DNA of 64,000 nucleotides, taken from assembly GCF_024323335.1 (NCBI RefSeq), contig NC_066579.1, positions 132,176,354 to 132,240,353 of the forward strand, given 5' to 3'. The notes beneath the pieces were generated by a model. The model saw only the letters and a list, made by a program, of their open reading frames with translations. It ran no database searches and was not told the DNA's origin. Of the stretch, positions 1-13,562 are shown in pieces. The translations under genes were made by a program, and so were the position numbers. This stretch comes from Lathyrus oleraceus. Lineage: Eukaryota; Streptophyta; Magnoliopsida; Fabales; Fabaceae. Position 1 is the stretch's first letter, and every line of letters begins with the position of its first letter.

Positions 1-1325
1 AAGTCATTTACCATTTCATTTTTAATTTTACCTATCATTTAACTTATTTATGTTTATGCCATTTTCACTTTGCTCATTTGAGCCATATATTGTGATTGTA
101 TATATATGCTTGTGTATTTTGTTTGTGTTTGTGGTCTTAGGACCTTAAAATACTTAATAAACAACAAAAACCCTAAAAAATGTTTGTGTGGACTGTTGGG
201 TTTGATCTAAACTTTTGGACTTAGAATTAGGCAACATTCCATATGCAAAAGGACTTGGCCAATGCCAACATTTCTGAGATCAAGTTATTGTGATTTGATT
301 TTTCATCTGATGCAAGTCTTGGGATTTATTTGCTTTCATATGCTACATGGTCTTGATGCAAATATGACTTTGAACCTATGTCTAATGCCTTATTCTGAGC
401 TAATCAAGGAGTATGTCATCTCATACATGAGAAGACAAAGAAGACCGTTAGCTGTGAAGTTGCTTGCTTGGATGTCACTATCTTTATTTGATGCCTTGCT
501 CTTCATATTGCTATTTGCTTGTTGATATTGCTTGATTCAAAGTCCAAAGGGAAAGTGGGTTTTCTATATGACATTCTTGTCTTTTGGATTGCATCCCATT
601 GGTCAGATCTTTTCAACTCTTAACTTTTAATTTTATGCTTAGGATTAGTCTCTTCATCTCCTCTCACTTCTTAAATTTCAAAATCTCTCCCCCTTTTCAA
701 AAACTTTCTTTGCTTGAGATTTCAAACTTAGACTCTTTTGCAAATTAGAAACTTTGGTCTTATTCCATTGAATTTTCAAACTCTTTTCTTAAGTCAAACT
801 TGTAAATGAACTTAACCATATTTGACCTAAAATTTCAAAAGACAAAAGAACTAACACTCATTCAAACTCTTTTGGGCCTTTGTGCCTCTTTTAAATTTAA
901 ATTTTGATTAAAAACAATCCACTCATTTTAAAATTGATTCCATGAACTAAGAGGTTTTGATCCCTCATTTTTATGTTAGTACGTAGGCACAAGTCCGAAG
1001 GTCTTGTCAAACACAAAAATATAATTAGTGAATTCTTTTCTCATCCCCACATTCTATTTATTGCAAACATCTTTTATACCAAAACATATACACACATAAT
1101 AAAGGGCTCCCTAGGAGTACCTAGGACACTTTGGATGCTAACACCTTTCCTCTGTGTAACCAACCCCCTTACCTGTAATATTTGGCATTTTATTAGTTTT
1201 GATTTGAAAACTTCTTATCTTTGGGTTTTGTTCGTACTTTTCCCTTTTCCTTTGGAAACAATAAAAGCGCGGTGGTGATTCTGGTTTTATTGACGTTAAG
1301 TTTATCCATAGCTTAATGGTCATGA
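1..1325 (+). mobile_element. Ogre/Tat-like Ty3-gypsy LTR, 3' portion
   Basis: This stretch aligns by eye with the last third of the LTR at 43430-48251. Shared blocks include ttggccaatgcc (about 256 here, 47109 there), ggttttgatccctcattttt (953 and 48076) and aagggctccctag (1102 and about 48221). It runs about 200 bp beyond the point where the other copy is broken. A degenerate ggtgattctgg near 1273 falls where the LTR/primer-site border is expected. The 5' part lies outside the window. Open frames in it are short and not gene-like. Family assignment is from recognition of legume Ogre LTRs; the exact right border is uncertain by about 60 bp. Confidence 0.65.
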
Positions 1326-1338
1326 ATTTACCGTTACA

Positions 1339-2829
1339 CTATGGTCGAAGAGTTACAAGCGATCGAAAGAAACAACACATAGGAGTTAGTCAAATTGTCA
1401 ACACATACAAAAGCTATCAAAGTGAAATGAGTGTTCAAGTTGAAGCATAATGTTTATGGATCAATAGAAAGATATAAGACAGGATTAACAGCTTGAGGAT
1501 TTCTTCAGAGAGCAGAATTTGACTACTCTGAAGTATATGCACCAGTAGCAAGATTGGAAATTGTCTGATTGGTGGTAGCCTTGGCATGCAAGCAATGTTG
1601 GTCGACATTTCACTCAGATGTGAAATCAAAATTATTAATGGGTCCTCTAGATGAAGAGGTATATGTCACACAACCTTTTGGGTTTGTGATACAAGAGGAA
1701 GCAAGGAAAGTATACAGGCTGCACATAGCGCTTTATAGCCTCAAGCAGGCACCTATGGCATGGAACTAGAAGATCGACTCATATTTGGTCAAATTGGGAT
1801 TCATCAAATTCAAATATGAGTATGGTGTCTATGTTCAGGTTATGGTACAAGATATAACAATCATCGTTTTATATGTCGATGACTTTTTAGTAATTAGAAA
1901 TAACTTGGAGAACTTGTCTAAGTTCAAAGAGATGATGAAGAAGGAATTTGAAATGTCAGATCTATGAAAGTTGTCGTACTTCCTAGGCATAAAATTTTAA
2001 ATGTCAAAGCAAGGTATGGTACTACATAAAAGAAAGTATGTCAAAGAGATTCTCAAGAGATTTGGGATGGAAGACTTGAATCCTGCATCCTCACCTGTCA
2101 AACCAAATTTGAAACTAGAGAAGCATGGAGAGGAAGACAAAGTTGATGTCACTTTGTTCAAACAAATAGTCAGATCTTTGAGATATGTGTGCAATAGTCG
2201 ACCATATATAGGTTTCTCAGTCAGATTAGCGAGCAAATACATGAGTGAACCAAGGGTGTCACACATGAAGGATGCAAGAAGAATCCTGAGATACTTAAAT
2301 GGGTTGACAAACTATGGAATTCTATTTCCACGAGATTCTGAAATCAAAAAAATGAGATTACTTGTTATTCAGATGTTGATTGGTGTGAAAATAAGGAAGG
2401 TCGAAGAAGCACAACTGGTTATTTCTTTCAAGTATTTGGTGCCCCAATCTCATGGTGCTCGAGAAAGCAACCTGTGTGGCATTATCATCATGTAAGGCTG
2501 AAAATATAGCAAGATCATGTGCTACGTGTCAAATAATTTGGATCAAATCTGTGTTGGAGGAGATGGAGGTCAAAGTGACGAAACCTCTGGTGCTGCAGAT
2601 CGACAACAAGTCAACCATTAATCTTGAAAATAAACCAATTCTACATGGGAGAAGTAAGCACATTGAGGCTAGATTTCATTTTCTGAGGCAGAAGGTAAAT
2701 CAGGGTCAACTTGAAGTGAGACATTGCTCGAGTGAAGCACATTTGACTGATATTTTCACCAAAGAGCTGAAGATCGACATATTCCTAGCTCTGAGAAAGA
2801 AATTAGGAATAATTCAAATTGACTATGAT
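1339..2829 (+). pseudogene. Decayed Ty1-copia pol fragment (RT and RNase H)
   Basis: The fragment holds the C-terminal half of a copia polyprotein. It covers the start of reverse transcriptase (VYAPVARLE around 1540), the DEEVYVTQPFGF block (1650), LYSLKQAP (1735), the catalytic YVDD (1873) and the RNase H tail (SKHIEARFHFLRQKV, 2655). gag, protease and integrase are absent, so it is 5'-truncated against the Ogre LTR. The frame is broken by several stops, including in-frame TAG or TGA near 1390, 1427, 1495, 1566, 1768 and 1966. There is also a frameshift near 2340-2450 in the RNase H region. Many stops sit at tryptophan or arginine positions of the family, as transition mutations would give. 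It cannot make an active enzyme. Confidence 0.9.
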
Positions 2830-2865
2830 TAGTTTGTGTTCGACAACTTGGATCATAAGGGAGTA

Positions 2866-2982
2866 TGTTGTGATATAATCCAAGTTGTAGCCTAAGACCA
2901 AGTGTTAGTTAGGGTTAGAGTTTGTTATCTACTTAGTTACCAAGTTAGTCAATTAGTTTGCTACTTAGAGTATAGATAATTT

Positions 2983-3063
<81 letters not shown>

Positions 3064-3375
3064 ATTTTATAGCATTTAATAATAACAATCTTTATTTTTC
3101 ATTCTCTTTCTCTCTTTCTCTTCTCACTAAAAATATTTCACGCACTAACAAATTCAACTTGTAGAAAGATATTAACTAATTCACAATAGTTAGTTACAAT
3201 TAGTTAACTTTCTGTTTAGTTAGTTACTAAGTTGTTTCCTTGTAATGCAAGTAAGTACACTCACTATTCTTCTGTATATAAATCATGTTCTAGAAATGTA
3301 GTTAGCACTATTGGTTAGTGGTGATTAATCTCATCTGTTTGAATATTTGTGGAACACACAATATACATTATTTCA
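2866..3375 (+). mobile_element. 3' LTR of the copia fragment
   Basis: Directly after the pol stop, a purine stretch (aagggagta, 2857-2865) resembles a polypurine tract and is followed by TGTTGTGATATAATCC, a typical copia LTR start. The sequence then holds an AT microsatellite and LTR-like text up to about ggaacacaca (3350-3362). No matching 5' LTR is in the window, so the right border is a guess. Confidence 0.55.
2992..3061. repeat. (AT)n microsatellite, about 35 units
   Basis: A perfect dinucleotide run inside the copia 3' LTR, preceded by a short (GT)n. Open frames across it are artefacts. Confidence 0.95.
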
Positions 3376-6300
3376 TTCCAATCATTTTTTCCTTATAGTT
3401 TAAGATGATCAAATTCCTGATCAGTTGACTAGAGTTTAAATTTGATTAGTATTTTTTAAGTTAACTTATGAAGTATCGAAACCTCCGTTTAATATCAAAA
3501 AGGAAGAAGAAATAGTTAAACACATCTGGTGCGGTTGGTACTCTTAAATTTGGATAATTCCTAAAATGTTAATTCTTGAGTTGAAGTTTCTCAATTATGA
3601 TCAATTCTGTGAGTGCCCAATAGAACTACTATATTACTCCATATCATTCTAGAATTTAGTAAAAAAAAACTAAATTAACCTGATAAAACTGGTTCGTGGA
3701 GTAATATTTGATAGAATTTGCTTAAAGTCTTACACATATGATTATCTATAACTATATATAAAGGGGATATAAGTTTTTGGAGTGGCCTATTTTTGTTCCA
3801 AAATTACTCTTTATTTTTTTTATAAATAACTTGAGTGATTAGTATCTTTTGTTGGTTATCAATTGATAAACTAACTTTCATCTCTCAAAAAAAAAAATCT
3901 ATAACTTCCATTAACCGTTGAATGATGACACAAATTAAAAATTCTCTTCTATTTTTTTTTTAATTTCATCTCTTTCTCAATCAGCATATTATTTTTTTTG
4001 TTGAACTTTTTTAATTCTATTATATTTCTATCTTACTTTTGATTTTCTATTGTAACTTTCTAATATGGAGTATTTTTTACTCCCAATATAATTTATTTTA
4101 ATAACCTCTCACCATATTTTTTTAATTGGCAATAGTTTCTTTTAATAACGGTAATGATAATTTTTTTCACAACTTAAACACCTCATTGTTGCAAGATATG
4201 ATCATATATATTTGCTCTTAAAAAAGGAATTTTTTTTAAAAAAAACTTCAAATAAAAATCAAAAGTTTTCTATTATTTCTTTTTCTCAAAACTTCTCATA
4301 AAAGAAGAACATTGTTGCAAGATTTGATTTTAAATAGAAACTTTTGATCATTTTTTCTTAATTTTAATTTTAAGAAGAACATGTTGGAGAAGAGTTATAC
4401 AGTTTATATTTTCATCACTTTTTATTATTATACCAATTTATCTATTATATTATTTAAGTTTTCTACCACGTCTGTTTCAATTCTTTTTATTAATTATGTA
4501 TGTTTAAATCATGGTTGCAACAGGCAAAGATCGTATGAGATGGAAGAGAGTTTTTAGGAATTATGATGAAAAAAATGTTTTCAGTTTGGGTTTCTTTTCA
4601 TTTATGAGGTTTAAAATAGTTTAGTCTCATATTATTTCTTCAATAACATTGCTTTTCGTTGTGCTTTGTAAATGTTCAATTTTGGTTTGGTATCCACTTT
4701 ATCTTGAAAATAATGTGCTTGCCATAAGGTTCAATGTAAATACTTTCATTTTTCATTTTAAATTGATATGAATTTTTCCATCATATAAAAGTTTTTGTGT
4801 TCGTAATGGTTGTTTTGATGATATTTTGTGGATACTCTGCAGTAAAATTGATAATTATTTTTATATACCGTAACTGCAGTCCACGCAAATGAAAGGAGTT
4901 GCTTAAAACAAAACATAATCATTCTTATCCCTCCTAGCAATCAAAATCTAGCAACATGTAAAGGTTGTGAAGGAAAAAAAATAAAAAAATGTTATGTTTT
5001 TGTTAGCAGTTATTACATGTTAGATAGGGCATTCACTATCTTTCCCTATAATTTAATATACTTACTTTGAAGTCTGATAGTTTGTTTTCTTAAACATTCA
5101 CTATTAAGGTAAACTCTTGCCTATAAAGAATATCAAAACTTCTTAAATTATGTATTTCATTATTGCTGCATGTTCATACTTTAAAAAATAAAATTTGCTT
5201 TACTCTTGCCTATAAAGAATATCAAAACTTCTTAAATTATGTATTTCATTATTGCTGCATGTTCATACTTTAAAAAATAAAATTTGCTTTGTGTTTGTTT
5301 AAATCGTTCAATTCACTTCTTATCATAAAAATGCAGGGATCAATAAAAATAAAACAACAGTGTGTAGTACTCTAATTGTTCTTTTTTCAAACATAACAAG
5401 TGGCAATGTAAAAAGTTGAGAAGTAACTACATATTACTAATGGAAAGAAATACATGGCGAGGACATAAGGAGGCGGAAGAAAAAAATGGCATAATAAAAA
5501 TGGTGTTGTTGTTTAAGGAGTATCAGGAATTCATAAATGATTTATTGTGATAAACTCATTTCACAAATTATGCTATTTAATATTTTATAAATCATGGTAA
5601 TCATCATCTTATAATACTATGCGAGTTTTAAGCCTTGTACGAAATATATGATAAATATCATAAATTGTTGAGACCGAGAGAGTGTCAAAATAGAATGCAA
5701 GATAAATATATCACGTTTGATACTTATAATTTAATTTCAAAAATACGTCAAAATTTATTAAAAAAAAATGTGTTTTATAGTTTTTGGCGTGTGCGCTTTA
5801 AGGTGATATTTCTTTCAAGTCTAGAAATTAAATTATATTCTCGAAAATACATGGGTGAAAAAAATTATTCCTATATTTGTTACAAAATTGAAAAAAAAAA
5901 CCACAAAATTCCATAAAATATAAGAACTTGCATAACTTTCATAATTCCCATAGTTTTACTCCTACGAGAATAAAGTGGGAATGTTGATTCCCATGAAATT
6001 TCACATAATTTTTCTGAGAAAAATATATCATTATTCATTTTCTAAAGATTATATCAAACTATATGCTAAATTCATTTTTAGAAAAGTACTCGAAAATTAA
6101 ATCTTTATTTTTTTTAGGTAATTTATTCATGAGATTTTTTTATGAATCCTGGAAACAAACACTCCCTAAAAAAAGCGGATGGACGGACATGAGAGTTCAT
6201 GTCAAAAAGGTTTATTATATAAATTATTTAAATTTAAATTTAAATTATTAAGTTAAAACATAATACTAGCTTGATTATCATGGTGGAGAGAGAGAGAGAG

Positions 6301-6665
6301 TAAAGGGAATACTGATATAACATGATATTTATTCATAGGGGATTTTGGTAAACAATACCTGAGTGGTTTTTCCATAAAAGAAAATGAATATTGATGATTA
6401 TTACCCTTGCATTCTTACTCAGTTGTTGAAGAGAAGTTTAATTGTTTCCATGTGTATGTACTGTGCATTACATCCTCATACCAAAAACATTAAAGAACAC
6501 AAATTCAAAAACATTAAAGAAGAATTTAAGTTTATACATTGAGTTATTTATTGATTTGCTTGAAAAAAAAATGGTTAAATAAAGTCACGTCACACTGCAA
6601 TTTTCTCAATTCAGACAAAATTTAATACGCAGATATTATATATTATAAATAAAATTTAATATGCA
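3376..6665. other. AT-rich intergenic stretch, no gene seen
   Basis: No frame here shows a recognisable domain, and the longest frames are short and low-complexity. The only structures noted are a perfect 89-bp tandem duplication (5113-5290) and a short GA run near 6290. Confidence 0.6.
5113..5290. repeat. Exact 89-bp tandem duplication
   Basis: Two head-to-tail copies, 5113-5201 and 5202-5290, both starting actcttgcctataaagaa and ending aaatttgcttt. They appear identical by eye, so the event is recent. Confidence 0.9.
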
Positions 6666-6695
6666 TCTAAATAAAGGACCCGTGCATTCGCACGG
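6666..6695 (+). other. Candidate Helitron 5' terminus
   Basis: TC follows a host A at 6665. Sixteen bases on, CCGTGCATTCGCACGG (6680-6695) forms a short hairpin of the kind found just inside plant Helitron ends. Confidence 0.5.
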
Positions 6696-6751
6696 ATCGC
6701 GCAAGTGCAATAATTTATTTTAAAAAAATTAAAAATATAATATATTTTTTT

Positions 6752-6895
<144 letters not shown>

Positions 6896-7719
6896 TTGAA
6901 TCAACGTACACAAATTTATTGCATAAGAGTTTTTTTTAATGTAATGGATGTTAAATGATCAATAAATGGGTTCAAAAAAATTCCACAAATAACTTTTTCC
7001 AGTTTGGGACATAATAAAGTAAAACATTATTAATTTATAGTAATATAATTTGCTTAATTTTTTTGTATACTATATTAAGGAAATAATCAAAAAATATAAT
7101 ACAAAAATATTTTTACAATTTATTGGTATATTGATATATAATAAACATTCCATTGTTAATGTTATGAATAAACATTCCATTTATGATTGAGATTTTGGAC
7201 ATAAGAAATAAAAATATATTTATTTAGTAATGGATGAAATTTTCCAATCTGTTACTAATTTGAGGTATAAAAGCGCAAATATTAACCTTCATAATAAATG
7301 ATTATTTAACCAAAATACATAAACCATGTAAAAGAAATACCAGAACCTCATTTGTTTTAAAATATAGTAATGAATACTACCAAATGTTGAAATTAATTGC
7401 AATTGATACAGTAAGGTTTAATGCAACAAAAGATATTGAAACAAAAGGTTCACAATTTTAGTTAAAATTGTGAGAAATAAGTCCAGCAACAAAAATGATT
7501 TAACTTCGTACAATTCTTTGGTCCTTAAAAAACTGGGTTTATACAAAACTTGCCCGCAACCTTTTAGGAAGTGATGATTCATTACCCTGTAAAAAACAAT
7601 TACATCCATATAAACAAATGTTAAAACATAATGTATATTTTATACAACTCATTCAATAAAATTCTAATAATAAACAACGACATTTGTTGATATAATATAA
7701 CTAATGAAAAACTTACGTT

Positions 7720-10700
7720 CTATAAGTTTTCAAAAACTTCTTTGAACACGACGTTTGTTGTAGAATTCAATGGATGGTTATCCTTGTCATGGATTAATAT
7801 CTTAAGCCCTTTTTTGCTTTTGACCCTTGATATTGCAACATATAGTTGACCATGACTAAATACACTTCTAGGCAAATACAATCCAACATAATCCAATGAC
7901 TGACCTTGAGATTTGTTAATTGTCATAGCATAACATATAGTTATGGGAAATTGCCTTCTAGTCATTTTGAATGGCCACGGAGATTGTGTTGGAGTCATAT
8001 CCATTCTTGGAATATAGATAACCCCTCCAATATTCTTTCCAGATATAATCTTTGTCTCGATAACGTGGTTTGCCAATTTTGTAACTATAAGCCTTGTTCC
8101 ATTGCAGAGACCTTCAGGTTGATCAATGTTTCGAAGCAACATAATAGGGGTCCCAATCTTCAATTTAATCTTGTGGTTAGGTAGACCGGAAGTTGTAAGT
8201 GTATTCAAAAATTCCGGGGTCAAAACATCAAAAGCTTCATTTCCTTCACCGTCAAAAGTGTCTACAGAATCTGAACTTAAATATTCCTTTTCTTCACCTT
8301 TGGGAAAATTTTTGAAATTTTATTATTATAAATCTATGTTAGTACATATAAATATATGAATGTATCTATAAATATGTTTACAATGGATAACGCATACCTG
8401 GTATGAATCCCAAAACGTATTGATTTATGATGTCAACCGTTTCAATTGTTCCTGCCAATATAGCTCTTGATTGCAAAAATTCTGGATTCTTGTAATTGTT
8501 AAGAAAATTCGGATATGTTTCACTAACAATGGCTTCTAGTGGATCATCATAGTTAGAAATTAAGAAATCATTTGGAATAGGAATATCCGTGTAACCATCG
8601 TTAGGTTCTTCCAATTTCCCATCGCCAACTTTTAATATCCAATTAGAAAACAATTCTAATTCAGATGTACTTGAAGTATTGCCGGCTTGTTGGAGTCGCA
8701 TGTTCTTTGTAAGCTTCAGCACAACACAATGATCCCAGATGTATGATGAATTTATTGTAGAATGTATTATATCTGAACGGCTGCCCCATGGTACAACTGG
8801 TAATATTTGCCGAAAATCTCCACCAAATACAATTACTTTCCCTCCGAATAATTTGTCAGAACAATTGGAACGCCCCATTATGTCTTTAAGGGTTTTATCA
8901 AACGCTTCAAAACAAAATCTGTGTGCCATTGGAGCTTCATCCCAAATTATCAACGTTGCCATTTTTAGTAGCTCTGCACGATCACTACCTTTGTCGATAT
9001 TACATGTAGAAGACTCCATTGTAGGTATTGGAATCTTGAACATTGAATGAGCCGTTCGACCTCCTGGAAGTAGTAGTGAAGCTATGCCCGATGAAGCAAC
9101 AGTTAAACAAATTTGTTTCTTTGATCTTATGTAGGAAGCTAGAGTTCTCCACATGTAGGTTTTCCCTGTGCCACCGTATCCATACAAAAAAAATACGCCT
9201 ACTTGTTGATTGTTTACTGCTTCCATTATTCGCTTGAATACACCTCTTTGCTCATCTAATTTAAAAAAAATACATAGCAAACATGTAGTGAATAAATTAA
9301 TTATACATTAAAAAAAATTGTAAGATAAAATCATACTTTAAAAGTTAACTTTATAAAATTATGACAAAACTTACAAACATTTAACATATTTACCTGTAAG
9401 ATTTAAGAACAAATTATTGTATTCTTGCAATTGTTCGGCTGGATTGTAACTCTGCTCTTCGTATATGAGCTTATTTCCCAACTGCTCAACCACATATCCA
9501 CTTGGATAAGGCATTCCAGCAAATTCCTTTAGACTTCGGCTCTTCCTTTGAAGATTTCGTTCAATCTCAATTAATGTTAAATTCATTATCTCTTCATCCG
9601 ACAACCTCAAACCTTTATACAATAGTAATTGTAAGTGTAAACTATAAAACAAATTTACTTTTAAGAATCAAACAAATAAATATAATAAAAATTCACAATA
9701 TAGGAAAAATAATACCTCTATTGTTTGCAATTCGCTGTTGAGCATATAGTATTCCATCAGCTAAGAGATGACATGTTTTACTCCATACATGTCTTGGCCT
9801 GTTAATGCTGCCTGATAATAACATGTGAACAAATAGTAATCTCAAATATTGACCTGAACCCCAATGATTTGCCTCTTTAATAACTGCAATGAATTCTCTA
9901 TCATCGCCGATAAAACCCATAGCAAAACAGGCATCCCGGAAAGTATCATATTTTACGTTATTCACTGTTTTTATATCATTATAACTGCGGGGGCCTTTGA
10001 CATGTGTGAGCATCAATCTAAGATAGTACAATTTGCCAGTTGTTGGAGGAACCCATATAAGCCTACCAATTGTGTAACCTTTTTGACGGGGTTTCCATTC
10101 TCTTTTTTTCTTAACATAAACAAATTTTGAAACAAATTTGCTGTAAGTTAAATTTTGTGCTTCAGGATACTTGCAATTTGCTTCGAACCATGATGTAAAC
10201 ATCGATTCAGTTACACTTGGTTTTTCCAGAACTGTATTGATACGATCAAAATCAGTGTAATATACCGAATTTTGACCTTCACAATGAAAGTACAGTCTCT
10301 CAACAGCTGGTTTTCTACCATGGATTGGAAAGGAGAATATCCTCCAAGATGCTTCACTCGGAGAAACGTACCTACAAATAATATAATGAAAGGCAATGGA
10401 TTTAAAATTAATAGAATGATTATTGTAGACAGAATATATAAATTTTATTATAACACATATAGTCAAAACAGTGTACATATAAAATTTTCTACACCATGCA
10501 TGTAAAGAAAAATTGCACACTTTTAGTTGAAATAGATAAATTGCATGACATCATATTTCAAGTGATATATTAGAAACGTACCTACAATCAATATACTGTT
10601 TGATCTCATCAATATTCTGCGGATGGTTGGAAGTTCCATCATCATTCGGTACAATGGCAGCGGTGATTCTGTCGTAACCTTTGTTGATGTACTTGAATAA

Positions 10701-13262
10701 GTACTTAATCGATGTACTTTGATTGCACTATTCCATGTTTATGTGAGCTTGGTACTTTGTCAACAACTTTGCATTGTATGGAACAACATTCCGGTTATCG
10801 ACTTGAATTCCATTCTTAAGAACTGTATGTCCATTGTCCCTTCTTCTATATACCGGAAACCCATCTTGATCAACAATTGTTTCGGGCTGAAACTGTTTTG
10901 GAAAATATTTAGAACATTTTCCATCTTTCATGCACGGTGAAGATCGATTTGCAAATCCACACGGGCCATGAATCATGTGAGTTTTAACCAAATTATACAA
11001 CTCTTCATTGGTATCTTGGTCAGGTATTTCAGCTGAAATAATGCGATCAATATCACTTGGAGTTGGATATTTGTTAGATGGATGGAGGAAAATTAAGATG
11101 TGAGCATGTGGTAATCCTCTCTTTTGAAACTCAATTGTATACATATATATAAAAATAAATATATAAAATATATACAATAGTCAGCACACGAATGATAAAT
11201 TTGAAAATAACAATACGATTAATTGAATATGGAATAAGTTACTCACATGCAAGAACTTTCCTCAATAGACTTTTCTTTGTGAGATCAGACAAAAGCTCAT
11301 CAAATTTCATTTTAAAGACTCTTGAAATGATGTCAGGACGATCTGATGCTTTTAGATGAACAGACCCAAGCAAACGCTGAATTTCAGGCCAGTTGGGGTT
11401 ACATGTGAATGTAATGAAAAGATCTAGAAATCCGACATAGCTGCATATTGCCATTCCGTCAAAGTATAGTTGATCCATATATCTACGACTACCAACGTAT
11501 GAAGAAGGTAGCACAACCCTCTTACATGTGTTTGACCCGTGCGTTTCTCCATTTGAATTATATTCATTCAAATTGTGATACTTGCCAACCCTCAGTTTTG
11601 ACTGATTCTTTCGAAGCCACCTAAGTCTTTCTGATTCCATCATTGTAAAACCATCTACCAAAAATTGTTGATAAAGTCTCCTTGATCGCAACAATGTTTG
11701 TGCTTCATTAGATCTTGATTGAATTCTAAAGGCCAACCACTCTCTTATTGTAAGTCGATTTCGCTTTGTTGCTTCTTCCCAAGGAATATCTTTATTGTTC
11801 TGTTCTGACTGTGTTATGTCTGTGAAGTGGCGAATATTTGTCCCTTTATCACGGTGCCTCACATTAGGTCTATATCCATCCTCACCATATGGAAATAATA
11901 ATGGGTACTGATATCCTAAATAACTGGTATGATACTCATCTATCCTTTGAAGTTCGCCACATTGTTTTTGCACTATAATGTCTCTTTTTTCTGCAGTGTC
12001 GACATCTCCAACAATTAAAGCAGCTACTTCGGATACAGTTGGTTGATTATATATCCTTCCATCATTTCTTCGTTCAGATATTAAACGAAGTTTTAAATCA
12101 GAAACACCTTCTTCACAAAGTCTGTCCCTTGCCATGCGAAATGATTGTGCATGAACATTATGTTCATATAACATTTCAGATAGTTTTCTCACAATATTAA
12201 CATCAACTCCACTTTTTGACCTATAATGAAAAGAGTTGAAACAGTTTATTGCAAGTTTCTTAAATAAATAAATTTAAAGTTTGGAAAATAATAGATATCT
12301 AACCTGAATCCATGTATTCTGTTTTCAATTTCATTCTCAGTGTCATAAACATATAGTTGTGCAAATCGTGGATTTTGACCTGGCATCGGTAACATGCTTC
12401 CTATTCGGTGACATGATTGACCTTGGATACGAAAATTGGGAGGGCATCTACCGTTGTTAAATCGATTGTCCACTTTCGCACCGGGAGATGTAAATGCAAA
12501 CATAACGTTGTACATTCGAATTTGTTGTTGGAAATTTTTTGATTCACATGATTCATTGTCAAACAACAGATGTTGTAGAACTTTAGGAGCGGGTTTTAAC
12601 AAAGGTAACTGAACTTTTCCTGATCCACAACACATGGAAAATTTAGGATTGGACGCATGACGACATTTGTTTTTCCTTTCCGAATACCACATATTTGCAC
12701 CACAATATTGACATTCAATGACAGGATCCCCTATATCATAATACCCTCCTGATCATCAATAGTATTTAATTCATATGTTAAATGAGTTGTATTTCATAAT
12801 AATAAAATATTATTTATAGTAAATCATTTTAAAATACCTGATGTAATTTCAAAAGTTTCCATAGCATTTGTTCCATTAGACATTTCATCTTCATCAAAAC
12901 TTGAATTTGTTGCTGAACTGTAACCTTTTGACATAACATTTATTGTGTTAAGAATATTGTAATATTCTATGACATATCATAAACAAATTAACTCAAATGA
13001 AAAATAATTAAGAATATACCGTCAGATTCATCATTCATATTATCGTCTCCACTATCAGATGCAAAAAGCTCATTGAGTTGCAATTCTGGTATTGGATCTT
13101 GGTTTGATGTTGTTGCAGCAAATGTATTGTCAAACCTCTTAGATAAGTTAACTCCTAATTTGGTAATGTTTCTGCTTGATATCCTTTTTGATCTGATATT
13201 ATTATTGGTACTTGGCTTAGTCTTTAAGGACGAATGAAGTTGACGACTTACTTCAACGTTGG
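7720..13262 (-). pseudogene. Helitron Rep/helicase gene, one internal stop
   Basis: This is the rolling-circle transposase of the Helitron. Approximate exons on the minus strand are 13262-13022, 12975-12842, 12742-12304, 12222-11249, 11145-10581, 10371-9717, 9613-9393, 9258-8401 and 8300-7720; all junctions are inferred. In order one sees an N-terminal cysteine-rich zinc-finger-like segment (CQYCGANMWY, about 12700) and the Helitron-like N domain (FTCNPNWPEIQ). Next come the Rep HUH motif GLPHAHILIF (HUH at about 11100-11108) and the YLFKY tyrosine motif (about 10690). A Pif1-family helicase follows, with Walker A GYGGTGKT (about 9165), Walker B IIWDEAP (about 8945), GGDFRQILP, and the C-terminal INKSQGQSL and VAISRV motifs. 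A TAG at 10728-10730 interrupts the frame between the HUH and tyrosine motifs, at a conserved tryptophan position. Otherwise the gene is well preserved, so it was probably lost recently. Confidence 0.85.
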
Positions 13263-13271
13263 CTATACCAC

Positions 13272-13463
13272 GAAATTAGCTGTATTATGGATTGTAATTA
13301 GGGTAATTAAGTAATTATGGTGGTAATTAACTTTTATACATTAAAAGTAGATTACTTATAGGAACATGAAATTAGCTGTATTATGGATTGTAATTAGGAT
13401 AATTAAGTAATTATGGTGATAATTAACTTTTATATATTAAAAGTAGATAAGTAATTTATATTA
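13272..13463. repeat. 96-bp tandem repeat, two copies
   Basis: gaaattagctgtattatgg starts at 13272 and again at 13368; the units share about 90% of bases. It lies in the subterminal region between the RepHel 5' exon and the CTAG end. Confidence 0.85.
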
Positions 13464-13534
13464 AAATCAAACTTATAAAAAAAGACGTTGTTAATATTTT
13501 CACGCGTTAGCGTAATAAAAAAAAGCGGACAAAT

Positions 13535-13562
13535 GGGCACGGAGTGCCCGTTTGAACGCTAG
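13535..13562 (+). other. Helitron 3' terminal hairpin and CTAG
   Basis: GGGCAC-gga-GTGCCC (13535-13549) extends through a G-T pair to a stem of about ten pairs with flanking aaa/ttt. CTAG ends at 13562 and is followed by T. Confidence 0.65.

Noticed and set aside
262..525. 87-codon ORF with hydrophobic end
   Set aside because: Part of the Ogre-like LTR; the matching LTR at about 47100-47460 does not keep the frame.
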